Notes: generated from the letters alone by a model not told the origin. Numbered from the stretch's first letter, positions 1 to 8,828 are shown. The stretch: 64,000 nucleotides of DNA from Rhodobacter sp. SY28-1 (GCF_005222785.1 NZ_STGH01000001.1:1612001-1676000); one strand, 5' to 3'. Program-made: numbers and translations.

Positions 1-1
1 G

Positions 2-415
2 GAGGTGGTGCCCTCGGCCCTTCTGCACAACATCAAGCACAACCGGGTCCTGCACGAGCAGACGGTGCTGCTGACGGTCGAGACCCTGCGTGTGCCCTAT
101 GCCACGGCCGAGGAACGGGCGACGGTGGAGCCGCTGGGCGGCTGTTTCGTGCGGCTGATCCTGCGGTTCGGGTTCATGGAGACGCCGAACGTCAGCCGGG
201 CGATGGCGCATGCGCGGGCGGCAGGGCTGAAGTTCGACGTCATGGCCTCGACCTTCTTCCTGGGGCGCAGGCGGGCGGTGGCGACGGGGACGGGCGTGGA
301 GCTGGTGATGGACAAGGTCTACGTCGCGCTCAGCCGGATGGCGGCGGACCCGACGGACTTCTACCACCTGCCGCGCGACCGGGTGGTCGAACTGGGCGAG
401 CGGGTGGCGATCTGA
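2..415 (+). CDS. kup: Kup-type potassium uptake protein, C-terminal part only
   Basis: This is the last ~137 residues of a gene whose start lies left of the window; the frame is open from base 2. The fragment has the pattern of the soluble C-terminal region of Kup/HAK potassium:proton symporters: an opening 'LLHNIKHNRVLHEQ' stretch, then a regular 'MDKVYVALSRMAADPTDFYHLP' ending. In the family this part follows 12 membrane helices and lies in the cytoplasm. The membrane portion is not visible, so intactness cannot be judged. The gene ends about 170 bases before rpoH on the same strand. No clear terminator separates them. Confidence 0.85.
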   Translation, partial: EVVPSALLHNIKHNRVLHEQTVLLTVETLRVPYATAEERATVEPLGGCFVRLILRFGFMETPNVSRAMAHARAAGLKFDVMASTFFLGRRRAVATGTGVELVMDKVYVALSRMAADPTDFYHLPRDRVVELGERVAI

Positions 416-583
416 CGCGGCCTGACATTCGCGTGAGTCGCTTGACATGAAGCTTTATGCGCGACGGAGGGACCCACACCTGTCGTTAAGCGTTTGGTGC
501 TAGATAGCCCTTGCATGGGGGTGGCGGTTACTTTAGGTTATCGCCTTCCCGGGGGCGCTGACGCACCGGGCAAATGAGGGGGC

Positions 584-1483
584 ATGATGAGCACCTATAC
601 GAACCTACCCGCACCAAGCCCTGAACAGGGGTTGAACCGGTATCTGCAGGAAATCCGCAAGTTTCCGCTGCTGGAGCCGGAAGAGGAATACATGCTGGCC
701 AAGCGCTGGGTCGACCATCAGGACGCGCAGGCCGCGCACAAGATGGTGACCAGCCACCTGCGTCTGGCCGCCAAGATCGCCATGGGCTATCGCGGCTATG
801 GCCTGCCGCAGGCCGAGGTGATCTCGGAGGCGAACGTGGGCCTGATGCAGGCGGTCAAGCGGTTTGACCCGGAGAAGGGGTTCAGGCTGGCCACTTACGC
901 GATGTGGTGGATCCGCGCGTCGATCCAGGAATACATTCTGCGGTCGTGGAGCCTGGTGAAACTGGGCACGACCTCGGCGCAGAAGAAGCTGTTCTTCAAC
1001 CTGCGCAAGGCGAAGGCCAAGGTCGGCGCGCTGGAGGAAGGCGACTTGCGCCCCGAGAACGTGGCGCAGATCGCCAAGGACCTGTCGGTGACCGAGGAAG
1101 AGGTCATTGACATGAACCGCCGGCTGTCGGGCTCGGACGCATCGCTGAACGCGACCGTGGGCTCGGACGGGGAAAGTGCGACGCAGTGGCAGGACTGGCT
1201 GGAGGACGAGGATTCCGACCAGGCCGAGGCCTATGAGGAAAAGGACGAGCTGGACGCCCGCCGCGCGCTTCTGGTGCAGGCGATGTCCGTGCTGAACGAC
1301 CGCGAAAAGGACGTCCTGATGCAGCGCCGCCTGGCTGAAGACCCGGTGACGCTGGAGGAACTGTCGGAAAGCTATGGCGTCAGCCGTGAGCGCATCCGCC
1401 AGATCGAGGTACGGGCCTTCGAGAAGTTGCAGGCGAAGATGCGCGAACTGGCCAAGGGCAAGGGGATGGCAATCCCTGCGTAA
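584..1483 (+). CDS. rpoH: RNA polymerase sigma-32 factor RpoH (heat-shock sigma, RpoHI-like)
   Basis: The 299-residue protein directs RNA polymerase to heat-shock and oxidative-stress promoters. Region 2 (about residues 55-120) is complete, with the aromatic DNA-melting stretch 'RLATYAMWWIRASIQEYI'. The sigma-32 hallmark RpoH box QKKLFFNLR is at residues 133-141. A region 4 helix-turn-helix (ELSESYGVSRERIRQIEVRA) lies near the C-terminus. The start is one of two tandem ATG codons behind a G-rich Shine-Dalgarno (about 574-582). The wording resembles RpoHI rather than RpoHII of Rhodobacter, from memory. A TTGACA hexamer at 442-447 could be a -35 element, but no good -10 follows at the right distance. 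The ~165-base leader could hold control elements; I see none that I can name. Confidence 0.96.
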   Translation: MMSTYTNLPAPSPEQGLNRYLQEIRKFPLLEPEEEYMLAKRWVDHQDAQAAHKMVTSHLRLAAKIAMGYRGYGLPQAEVISEANVGLMQAVKRFDPEKGFRLATYAMWWIRASIQEYILRSWSLVKLGTTSAQKKLFFNLRKAKAKVGALEEGDLRPENVAQIAKDLSVTEEEVIDMNRRLSGSDASLNATVGSDGESATQWQDWLEDEDSDQAEAYEEKDELDARRALLVQAMSVLNDREKDVLMQRRLAEDPVTLEELSESYGVSRERIRQIEVRAFEKLQAKMRELAKGKGMAIPA

Positions 1484-1494
1484 AGCGGGGACGG

Positions 1495-2460
1495 CTATCC
1501 GACTTGCCGAAGGAAATCGCCAATGCGGGCCATGATCTCTTGGTCATGGCCCACCCAGACGTGACCGCCTTCAGGCAGGATCCACACCTCTGCGCCGGGC
1601 ACTGTCGCAGCGATGTGTCGTGCCGCGGCCGCGGTTTCGAAGCGGTCGTCCTCGACCGAGATCGCAAGCGTTGGGGCGGTGATCCGGTCCAGCGGAAAAT
1701 CCGGTGGAGCGGCCGCCCAGCGGGCGTCGTTCAATAGGCCCTCATACTTCAGACTGACCGGAAGGATGCCATGCAGGATCGCGGACACGCGGTCCTGTTC
1801 GTCGTGTGCGGCGGCTTCCACCAGATCCGGATCGGTTGCCAAGAGTGTCGCGATCATCTGCCGTCTCGCCAGACGAAGACCGGCCCAGACCAGGGCATCC
1901 GAGCGAAGACCGTGTTCGATGATCCAGGCGGCAAGCGGATTGGGGGGCGGTGGCGCGGGACGTCCCGGGACGAAGGTTGCGGGCACGATGGGCACCAGTG
2001 CCCGGGTCCGGTCGGGGTGGCGCAGAGCAAACGCCAGCGCCGGGATGGCCCCGGCCGATCCGCCGATGACGGGAATCCGGTCCAGACCCAGGCTGTCCAT
2101 GAGGTCGGCCAGCGCATCGGCCTGGGCCTCGGGTCCCGGATCGGCGGGAAAGGCCGTGCCCAGATAGCCGAACCGTGACGGCGCAATCACCCGGAAGCCC
2201 TGCTGGATCAGGCGGCGGGCGAAGAGCAGGCCCTGGTCAAAACCGCCCCCGGTTCCGTGGATCATCAGGAGCGGTGGGCCGTCTCCGACATCGGCATACT
2301 CCTGCGGCCCGATTCGGCTTGGGGCCCGGAGGGAGGGACCAGCGGCGGCAATCGCGGCCCGGGCGTCATGCAGGACCCGGCGGTAATCCCAGATCGCTGC
2401 GCCGGTACCGGCCGAGACCAGGGCAGCTGTCCCGAGTTTCAAGAGATTCCTGCGCCGCAT
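1495..2460 (-). CDS. alpha/beta hydrolase with a Tat-like N-terminus
   Basis: This 321-residue alpha/beta-fold hydrolase has an oxyanion-loop motif HGTGGG at residues 68-73, a nucleophile elbow GGSAGA (Ser135), a probable acid in the VEDD stretch (Asp271/272) and a catalytic His300 in 'EGGHVW'. The N-terminus starts MRRRN and continues with a hydrophobic alanine-rich helix, which suggests a membrane anchor or export signal; the twin arginines are not followed by a full Tat consensus. The substrate cannot be told. It converges on rpoH with only 11 bases between stops. It diverges from psd across a spacer that carries an FNR-type palindrome (2512-2525). Confidence 0.8.
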   Translation of the reverse strand: MRRRNLLKLGTAALVSAGTGAAIWDYRRVLHDARAAIAAAGPSLRAPSRIGPQEYADVGDGPPLLMIHGTGGGFDQGLLFARRLIQQGFRVIAPSRFGYLGTAFPADPGPEAQADALADLMDSLGLDRIPVIGGSAGAIPALAFALRHPDRTRALVPIVPATFVPGRPAPPPPNPLAAWIIEHGLRSDALVWAGLRLARRQMIATLLATDPDLVEAAAHDEQDRVSAILHGILPVSLKYEGLLNDARWAAAPPDFPLDRITAPTLAISVEDDRFETAAAARHIAATVPGAEVWILPEGGHVWVGHDQEIMARIGDFLRQVG

Positions 2461-2511
2461 CCCGCCTCTCCTGTCCGCGGAACATAGGAAACCGGGTTGG
2501 GTCCGGCGTCC

Positions 2512-2525
2512 TTGACCAAGGTCAA
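2512..2525. promoter_or_regulatory. FNR/CRP-family binding site candidate between divergent genes
   Basis: The sequence TTGACCAAGGTCAA is a perfect 14-base palindrome that fits the TTGA-N6-TCAA consensus of FnrL/FNR-family regulators in Rhodobacter. It lies 51 bases upstream of the hydrolase start (minus strand) and 88 bases upstream of psd (plus strand), so it could serve either promoter. That it is bound is inference. Confidence 0.5.
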
Positions 2526-2613
2526 TCCGGCGTCATGCGGCGTGCGTGACCTCATTCGGCATTGCTCCGACGGCGATCAAGAGCTACGAGCCTTCTCACA
2601 ACGGAGACATCCG

Positions 2614-3306
2614 ATGCGCATGATTGACACCTTTCTCAAGCCGATGCACCCCGAGGGGTGGAAGTTCGTTCCCGTCTTTGCGGTGGTCTCGCTGGTCCTG
2701 TTCTGGATCTGGGACCCGCTGGGCTGGCTGGGCCTGGGCCTGACGGTCTGGTGCTACTACTTCTTCCGCGACCCCAAACGCGCGGTCCCGGTCAATACGG
2801 GGTTGCTGGTCAGTCCGGCCGACGGGGTGGTCAGCCTGATCGAACGCGCTGTGCCCCCGTCCGAGCTTGGGATGGGCCCCGAAGCTCTGGTCCGGGTTTC
2901 GGTTTTCATGTCGGTCTTCAACTGCCATGTGAACCGCGCACCCATCGCCGGCAAGGTGACGGCGGTGGCCTACCGGCCCGGCAAGTTCTTTAACGCCTCG
3001 CTGGACAAGGCCTCCGAGGAGAACGAGCGCAATGCACTGGCCATCGAGATGGCGGACGGCCGCAAGATCGCCGTGGTGCAGATCGCGGGTCTGGTCGCGC
3101 GGCGGATCATGTGCTGGAAACAGCCGGGCGAGATGGTGCGGACCGGCGAACGCTTTGGCCTGATCCGGTTCGGCAGCCGACTTGATGTCTACCTGCCCGA
3201 GGGGGTTCACCCGCAAGTCGCTCTGGGTCAGACCATGTGCGCCGGTGAGACAGTGATCGCGCTGATCGGGCAGGACGCCCCGGCCCGCGCGGCCCGGGTG
3301 GAGTGA
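2614..3306 (+). CDS. psd: phosphatidylserine decarboxylase (short, single-membrane type)
   Basis: It converts phosphatidylserine to phosphatidylethanolamine at the inner membrane. The 230-residue proenzyme has hydrophobic N-terminal segments (residues 18-50), the conserved 'SPADG' acid (Asp70), 'HVNRAP' (His105), and the self-cleavage site Gly187-Ser188 in '[11 protein letters not shown]'. At that site Ser188 becomes the pyruvoyl group of the small alpha chain. The frame is open further upstream, but ATG 2614 is preceded by ACGGAGAC (2601-2608) and gives the normal N-terminus. The length matches the compact PSD form seen in alphaproteobacteria and Gram-positives rather than the ~320-residue E. 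coli form. The next gene, pssA, makes its substrate, and the coding regions touch. Confidence 0.94.
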   Translation: MRMIDTFLKPMHPEGWKFVPVFAVVSLVLFWIWDPLGWLGLGLTVWCYYFFRDPKRAVPVNTGLLVSPADGVVSLIERAVPPSELGMGPEALVRVSVFMSVFNCHVNRAPIAGKVTAVAYRPGKFFNASLDKASEENERNALAIEMADGRKIAVVQIAGLVARRIMCWKQPGEMVRTGERFGLIRFGSRLDVYLPEGVHPQVALGQTMCAGETVIALIGQDAPARAARVE

Positions 3307-3308
3307 CT

Positions 3309-4061
3309 ATGGACCGCAAGCCGTCCGACGCACCGCGCCAGCTTTTGCTGCTGAAGCTTTTGCCGAACCTGGTGTCGATCCTGGCGCTGTGTTCCGGGCT
3401 GACGGCGATCCGCTATGCGATTGCCGGGAACTTCACGCTGGCGGTCCTGCTCATCGGGGTCGCGGCGGCGCTGGACGGGCTGGACGGGCGTCTGGCGCGG
3501 ATGCTGAAATCGGAAAGCGCAATCGGGGCGGAACTCGACTCGCTTTGCGATTTCGTCAACTTCGGGGTGACTCCGGCGCTGGTCCTGTACCTGTGGGGCC
3601 TGCGTCCCGAGACGAGCCTTGGCTGGATCGCGGTGCTGGTTTACGCGGTCTGCTGCATGCTGCGACTGGCGCGGTTCAACGTCGGCTCCAAGGTCGCGGT
3701 GGGCGAGGCGGCAGAGAAGACCGCGTTCATCGGGGTGCCGTCCCCGGCGGGGGCGCTGCTGGTCCTGTCGCCGCTGTATCTGGAATTTGCCACCGGCCGC
3801 ACCTTGCACGTGCATCCGGTGATCGTGGCGGCCTGGATGGTGGGCATCGGCGCGCTGATGATCAGCCGGGTGCGGACGCCGTCGTTGAAGCGGATCACCA
3901 TCGCCACGGACATGGCGCGTTATGTGCTGGTGGGGGCTGTGGTGGTCGTGGCGGCAGTGCTGACCTACCCCTGGGTCACTCTGCTGATCCTGTGCATGGC
4001 CTATCTGGCGGGAGTCCTCTGGCTGGCGCTGCGCGGGATGCGGAAACCCCCGGTCGGCTGA
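3309..4061 (+). CDS. pssA: CDP-diacylglycerol-serine O-phosphatidyltransferase (PS synthase)
   Basis: It forms phosphatidylserine from CDP-diacylglycerol and serine in the inner membrane. The CDP-alcohol phosphotransferase signature is complete: Asp59-Gly60, Ala63-Arg64, Gly73, Asp77 and Asp81 with the canonical spacing. About eight hydrophobic segments follow, as in the family. Either ATG 3309 or the in-frame GTG 3303, which overlaps the psd stop, could be the start; I use the ATG (250 residues). Contact with psd implies translational coupling, so both PE-forming enzymes should be made together. Confidence 0.94.
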   Translation: MDRKPSDAPRQLLLLKLLPNLVSILALCSGLTAIRYAIAGNFTLAVLLIGVAAALDGLDGRLARMLKSESAIGAELDSLCDFVNFGVTPALVLYLWGLRPETSLGWIAVLVYAVCCMLRLARFNVGSKVAVGEAAEKTAFIGVPSPAGALLVLSPLYLEFATGRTLHVHPVIVAAWMVGIGALMISRVRTPSLKRITIATDMARYVLVGAVVVVAAVLTYPWVTLLILCMAYLAGVLWLALRGMRKPPVG

Positions 4062-4147
4062 CACACGCTTAAGTTGCGTCTTTTACTTGCAATCTTCCCG
4101 AAGCTGGGCAAAGTCCCCCCGGCAAAGGAATTTTTCACGGAAGACAG

Positions 4148-4768
4148 ATGCAGATCGACGCGATTCAGAAGTCCTATCGTCGCTGGGCCCCGGTCTATGA
4201 CCTGACTTTTGGCCGGATCACCCAAGGGGGCCGCATCCTTGCGGCGGATCATGTCAACGCGCAGGGCGGGGTGGTGCTGGAAGTGGGCATCGGAACCGGG
4301 CTGGCGCTGGATTACTACGCTCCGAATGTCCGGATCACCGGGATCGACCTGTCGGCCGAGATGCTGCGCGAGGCGGCAGCGCGGGCGAAGAAGCGGGGGC
4401 TGAAGAACCTGGCCGGGCTGTACGAGATGGACGCGCGCCAGATCGCCTTTCCGGATGCGGCCTTCGACCATGTGGCCGCGATGCACATCATGTCGGTCGT
4501 GCCCGAGCCCGAGCGGGTCCTGGACGAGATGGCGCGGGTCTGCCGCCCCGGTGGCTCGGTGATGATCGCCAACCACTTTGCCGGACGCGCCGAGGGCTGG
4601 ACCTTTGCCGAACGGCTGGCGGCGCCCCTGGCGAACCTTCTGGGCTGGCATTCGGACTTTCCGATCGAACGTGTCCTGGGCCATCCGAAGCTGCGGCTTG
4701 AGGAAAGCCGTCAGGTGTCGCCCTTCGGGCTGATGACCTTCCTGCGCTTCCGACGGGTTGAAGGTTAG
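4148..4768 (+). CDS. pmtA: phosphatidylethanolamine N-methyltransferase, Rhodobacter PmtA type
   Basis: This 206-residue class I SAM-dependent methyltransferase has motif I 'VLEVGIGTG' (residues 43-51), then 'ITGIDLSAEML' and 'FDHVAAMHIMSVVPEP'. The N-terminus 'IQKSYRRWAPVYDLTFGRITQGGR' is what I recall of the small PmtA enzymes that methylate phosphatidylethanolamine on the way to phosphatidylcholine. Its place 86 bases after psd-pssA supports that substrate. A UbiE-like quinone or generic methyltransferase is the alternative, but the length and N-terminus favour PmtA. Confidence 0.85.
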   Translation: MQIDAIQKSYRRWAPVYDLTFGRITQGGRILAADHVNAQGGVVLEVGIGTGLALDYYAPNVRITGIDLSAEMLREAAARAKKRGLKNLAGLYEMDARQIAFPDAAFDHVAAMHIMSVVPEPERVLDEMARVCRPGGSVMIANHFAGRAEGWTFAERLAAPLANLLGWHSDFPIERVLGHPKLRLEESRQVSPFGLMTFLRFRRVEG

Positions 4769-4812
4769 CGCAAAACCTGACCTAGTGGCCGCAAAGCCTT
4801 GGGGAGGATTCC

Positions 4813-5796
4813 ATGAAACCAGTCAGATGGGGCGTGCTTGGTGCCGCCAATTTCGCGCGTGAGCATATGGCTCCGGCGATCCATGCCGCCCACGGGGCAG
4901 AGCTTGCTGCGCTGGCAACCTCTGATCCGGCCAAGGCTGCGGGGTTCCAGATCTTTTGCCCGACCCTGACCGTGCATTCCAGCTATGAGGCGCTGCTGGC
5001 CGATCCGTCCATCGACGCGGTCTACATTCCGCTGCCGAACCACATGCATGTGGAATGGACGCTGAAGGCCCTTGCGGCGGGCAAGCATGTGCTGACCGAA
5101 AAGCCGATCGCGCTGAAGGCGCATGAGATCGACCAGATCATCGCGGCGCGGGACCGGACCAAGCTTCTGGCCGCCGAGGCCTACATGATCGTGCATCATC
5201 CGCAGTGGAAGCGGGCGAAGGAATGGTTCGAGGCGGGCGAGATCGGCGATCTGGTCCATGCCGATGTGGCGTTCAGCTTCAACCTGACCGACACCGGCAA
5301 TATCCGGATGAAGCCGGAAACCGGGGGCGGGTCATTGCGCGACATCGGGGTCTACACGTTCGGCTCGATGCGGTTCGTCACCGGGGCAGAGCCAGTGGAC
5401 ATCTCGGCCCGCATCCACCGCGACCACGGGGTGGACACGTTTGCGCAAGTGGCGGCCACGATGGAGGGTCCGCGCGGGCGGTTCACCTATGGCTCGATGA
5501 CCTCGATGCGGATGTACAACCGGCAGGTGGCGACGTTCCAGGGCACCAAGGGGATGATCCGGCTAGAAGGCGGTTGCTTCAACGCCAACGTCAACGATCT
5601 GGCCGAAGTGGAACTGCACCAGAACGGCAACCGGGTAACGGTGGAGCGGTTTCCGACGGCGAACCACTACAAGCTGCAGGTCGAGGCGTTTGGCCGCACG
5701 GTCCGCGAGGGCGTGGCCTATCCCTGCCCGCTGGAGTTCGTGAAGGGCACGCAGGCGATGATGGACCGCGTCTACGACGTGGCCGTCGAGATCTGA
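4813..5796 (+). CDS. Gfo/Idh/MocA family NAD(P)-dependent oxidoreductase
   Basis: The 327-residue protein has an N-terminal Rossmann fold opening 'WGVLGAANFAREHM' and the family's EKP motif at residues 96-98, whose lysine takes part in catalysis. The C-terminal alpha/beta domain follows. Family members oxidise sugars, inositols or dihydrodiols; the exact substrate cannot be read here. It starts 44 bases after pmtA behind a 'GGGGAGGATT' ribosome site and is probably the last gene of that transcript. A palindromic repeat (5802-5874) begins directly after its stop. Confidence 0.85.
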   Translation: MKPVRWGVLGAANFAREHMAPAIHAAHGAELAALATSDPAKAAGFQIFCPTLTVHSSYEALLADPSIDAVYIPLPNHMHVEWTLKALAAGKHVLTEKPIALKAHEIDQIIAARDRTKLLAAEAYMIVHHPQWKRAKEWFEAGEIGDLVHADVAFSFNLTDTGNIRMKPETGGGSLRDIGVYTFGSMRFVTGAEPVDISARIHRDHGVDTFAQVAATMEGPRGRFTYGSMTSMRMYNRQVATFQGTKGMIRLEGGCFNANVNDLAEVELHQNGNRVTVERFPTANHYKLQVEAFGRTVREGVAYPCPLEFVKGTQAMMDRVYDVAVEI

Positions 5797-5801
5797 GATG
5801 T

Positions 5802-5874
5802 CGCTCGTCGATGACTGCGTCACTCCTCGCTTGGGGGGACGCTTCACGACGAGGAGACGAAGTCGAACGAGGAG
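5802..5874 (+). repeat. dispersed palindromic intergenic repeat, copy 1
   Basis: This ~73-base element runs from CGCTCGTCG to GAACGAGGAG. It aligns, in opposite orientation, with 55077-55143. Within the copy, GACTGCGTCACTCCTCGC (5813-5830) is largely complementary to the GACGAGGAGACGAAGTC half (5848-5864), so it would fold into a long imperfect hairpin in RNA. It sits directly after the stop of the Gfo/Idh gene. Confidence 0.65.
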
Positions 5875-5940
5875 GGGTCCGGGGGTTTTCTCGGGCCGGT
5901 CCACGCCATAGATGACAGTGAACGCTTTTCGGAGATTGCC

Positions 5941-7767
5941 ATGACCCTGCACCTGCCCCAGCCCGTGTTCGACGCCAATGCCAGCGGGGGCGGGTTCGGG
6001 GACTTGCCGGACTGGGACCTGACCGACCTCTATCCGTCCGCCGACGGCCCCGAGTTCGCCGCCGACATGGCGGAACTGGAACGCGCCTGCGCGGCCTTTG
6101 CCAAGACCTACGAGGGCCGCCTTGGCCGTCAGGATGCGGCGGGGCTGCTCGCCTGCGTGCAGGAATACGAACGGATCGAGGTGATCGCCGGGCGGCTGAT
6201 GTCCTATGCGGGACTGCGGTATTACCAGAACACCATCGACCCGGAACGCGCCCAGTTCATGGGCAACGCGCAGGACAAGGTGACGACGGCGACCACGCCC
6301 CTGGTGTTCTTCAGCCTGGAGTTCAACCGGCTGGACGATGACCATCTGGCCCGTCTCCTGGCCCAGAACGCGGATTTGGCCCGCTACAAGCCCGTCTTCG
6401 ACCGGATGCGCGCGATGCGGCCGCACCAGCTGTCGGACGAGCTGGAGCGGTTCCTGCATGACGAGTCTGTCGTTGGTGCCTCTGCCTGGAACAAGCTGTT
6501 CGACGAGACGATGGCGGGCCTGATGTTCACCGTCGAGGGCGAGCCGGAGGAGTTGAACCTTGAGGCGACGCTGAATCTTTTGACCGATGCCAATCGCGCT
6601 CGGCGCGAGGCGGCGGCGAAGGCTTTGGCGGGGGTTTTCGACAAGAATATCAAGCTTTTCGCCCGCATCCACAACACGCTGGCCAAGGAAAAGGAAATCC
6701 ACGACCGCTGGCGCAAGATGCCGACGCCGCAGCATGGCCGCCACCTGTCGAACCATGTCGAGCCCGAGGTGGTCGAAGCGCTGCGCAACGCCGTCGTCGC
6801 GGCCTATCCGAAGCTGTCGCACCGCTACTACCGCTTGAAAGCCAAGTGGATGGGGCTGGAGAAGCTGCAGGTCTGGGACCGGAACGCCCCCCTGCCCACG
6901 GAGACGCCGCGCATTGTCGACTGGCCCGAGGCGCGGAAGACCGTGACCGAGGCCTATGCCGCCTTCGACCCCCGGATGGCCGATCTTGCCGCTCCGTTCT
7001 TCGACAAGGGCTGGATCGACGCGGGCGTCAAACCAGGCAAGGCCCCCGGGGCCTTCGCGCACCCGACCGTCACAACGGTCCACCCTTATGTCATGCTCAA
7101 CTACCTCGGCAAACCGCGCGACGTGATGACCTTGGCTCATGAACTGGGCCATGGGGTGCATCAGGTTCTGGCGGCCGGGCAGGGGGAGCTTCTGTCCTCC
7201 ACCCCCCTGACGCTGGCCGAAACCGCATCCGTCTTCGGCGAGATGCTGACCTTCCGCAAGCTGCTGGACCAGGCCAAGACACCGGCCGAGAAGAAGACCC
7301 TGCTGGCTGGCAAGGTCGAGGACATGATCAACACGGTCGTCCGCCAGATCGCCTTCTACGACTTCGAATGCAAGCTGCACGCAGCCCGGGCGCAAGGCGA
7401 GCTGACGCCCGAAGACATCAACGCGCTGTGGATGAGCGTTCAGGCGCAGTCCTTGGGCGACGCCTTCGAGTTCATGGACGGATACGAGACCTTCTGGGCC
7501 TATATCCCGCATTTCATTCACTCGCCCTTCTACGTATATGCCTATGCCTTCGGCGACGGGTTGGTGAACGCGCTTTATGCGGTCTATGCCTCGGGCCTGC
7601 CGGGATTCCAGGACAAGTACTTCGCCATGCTGAAGGCGGGCGGGTCGATGCACCACAAGGACCTGCTTGCCCCCTTCGGCCTGGACGCCAGCGATCCGAA
7701 GTTCTGGGACAAGGGCCTGTCGATGATCGCCGGTTTCATCGACGAGCTTGAGGCGCTGGAGGCGTGA
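5941..7767 (+). CDS. M3 family oligopeptidase (oligoendopeptidase F-like)
   Basis: This cytoplasmic zinc peptidase cleaves short peptides. The 608-residue protein has the metal motif HELGH at residues 400-404 and a third ligand Glu427 in 'LTLAETASVFGEM', the layout of the M3B family. Helical N-terminal and C-terminal parts form the usual closed channel. There is no export signal. The length is normal for PepF-type enzymes. It begins ~145 bases after the preceding gene, with the palindromic repeat in the gap, so it may have its own promoter. Confidence 0.92.
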   Translation: MTLHLPQPVFDANASGGGFGDLPDWDLTDLYPSADGPEFAADMAELERACAAFAKTYEGRLGRQDAAGLLACVQEYERIEVIAGRLMSYAGLRYYQNTIDPERAQFMGNAQDKVTTATTPLVFFSLEFNRLDDDHLARLLAQNADLARYKPVFDRMRAMRPHQLSDELERFLHDESVVGASAWNKLFDETMAGLMFTVEGEPEELNLEATLNLLTDANRARREAAAKALAGVFDKNIKLFARIHNTLAKEKEIHDRWRKMPTPQHGRHLSNHVEPEVVEALRNAVVAAYPKLSHRYYRLKAKWMGLEKLQVWDRNAPLPTETPRIVDWPEARKTVTEAYAAFDPRMADLAAPFFDKGWIDAGVKPGKAPGAFAHPTVTTVHPYVMLNYLGKPRDVMTLAHELGHGVHQVLAAGQGELLSSTPLTLAETASVFGEMLTFRKLLDQAKTPAEKKTLLAGKVEDMINTVVRQIAFYDFECKLHAARAQGELTPEDINALWMSVQAQSLGDAFEFMDGYETFWAYIPHFIHSPFYVYAYAFGDGLVNALYAVYASGLPGFQDKYFAMLKAGGSMHHKDLLAPFGLDASDPKFWDKGLSMIAGFIDELEALEA

Positions 7768-7837
7768 CGAGGGGCCGGGCGTGATGTCCGGCCTGCAACA
7801 CAACCAAGGATAGTTTCGGCTGCCATAGTCCTCGCGC

Positions 7838-8788
7838 TTGCGGCAGCGCGGGGCCATTGGCATCGTCTGGCGGGTGCCAGTCCTTTCCGGCTGGCATGCG
7901 TTGGCTATTCCGAGGTTTGTCTTGCCGTTGTTCCTGCGTTCCTTGCCGCTGTCCGTGATGACCCTGTGGCACTATGTATTCGTTCTTCCCATCGTCGTGG
8001 TGATGAGCATCCCCTTCGTCTTCCTCAGCATGATCCCGGTCCTGGGGATCGTGTTCTCGACCGGGCTGACGGCGTTCTACACGATCATTGTCTACCGCTG
8101 CGCCCTGACAGCCTATGGGGTGGGCAATGAGCCCGATATCGTCAAGCTGGTGAAGTCCAGCCTGGCCCTGGGCTTCATGTACGTCTTTGCCAGCCTGATG
8201 ATCCTGATCGTCGCGATGGCCATTGCCATCGTTCTGGGCTGGTTCGGCATCGGCGAGAATGCGGAACTGCCCGGCACCAAGAACCCGATTCCCTGGGGGC
8301 CGGCCTCGGCGTTTCTGGTGTATCTTGCCCTGTTGGTCGGCTTTCAGGCGGCGATGTCGGTACCGACCGCGGCGCTCGCGCATGCGGCGACCAATCATGG
8401 CCGCGATCCGGGGGTCATCTACGGCTTTGGCCAAGGCTTCTTCTCGGCCCTGACGGCCTGGGCGATCTGGGTCACCGGGTTCTTCATGCTGGGCCTCTTC
8501 ACCGTCCTTGTCGAAGCGGTCACCACTGGACTGCAGCTGATGTTCAGCGACCTGCTGAAGATCAGCACGACCGAGATCAAGCCGATCCGCTGGGTGCCGC
8601 TGTCGGCGGCGATTGCCTATGTGCTGTGGGGGCCGTGCTGGTTTGGGGCGACGGCCGTTCTGGCCTGGGACCGCACCCGCAACCGCTATGAAGCGGAAAG
8701 GGTTAAAACCGTCGAGGTCGCCCGGGTCAGCGCGGACGACCTGCGGGCCTTGCGGGAATCGCGGATGCCGGGGCGCGGCCAGACCTGA
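7838..8788 (+). CDS. integral membrane protein of unknown function
   Basis: I do not recognise the family. The protein (316 residues from TTG 7838, or slightly shorter from GTG 7874) has about five or six hydrophobic segments, the first around residues 43-75 and the others near 108-133, 150-175, 195-225 and 250-275. It ends in a charged tail 'WDRTRNRYEAERVKTVEVARV'. Codon use is that of a real GC-rich gene, with no in-frame stops. No strong Shine-Dalgarno decides the start. It lies 70 bases after the M3 peptidase on the same strand. A transporter or envelope role is possible but not supported. Confidence 0.6.
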   Translation: MRQRGAIGIVWRVPVLSGWHALAIPRFVLPLFLRSLPLSVMTLWHYVFVLPIVVVMSIPFVFLSMIPVLGIVFSTGLTAFYTIIVYRCALTAYGVGNEPDIVKLVKSSLALGFMYVFASLMILIVAMAIAIVLGWFGIGENAELPGTKNPIPWGPASAFLVYLALLVGFQAAMSVPTAALAHAATNHGRDPGVIYGFGQGFFSALTAWAIWVTGFFMLGLFTVLVEAVTTGLQLMFSDLLKISTTEIKPIRWVPLSAAIAYVLWGPCWFGATAVLAWDRTRNRYEAERVKTVEVARVSADDLRALRESRMPGRGQT

Positions 8789-8828
8789 TTGGGCTGTGGT
8801 CACCCGGCGGCGTGGCCAGACCGGGGGG

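Noticed and set aside
442-470. Sigma-70 promoter for rpoH from the TTGACA at 442
   Set aside because: No acceptable -10 hexamer lies 16-18 bases downstream, so only the hexamer is mentioned and no promoter is called.
5563-7863. 766-codon open frame on the minus strand opposite the M3 peptidase
   Set aside because: It is the antisense shadow of a well-supported gene. Its amino acids are dominated by His, Gln, Arg and Gly as expected from reversed GC-rich codons, and it has no domain.
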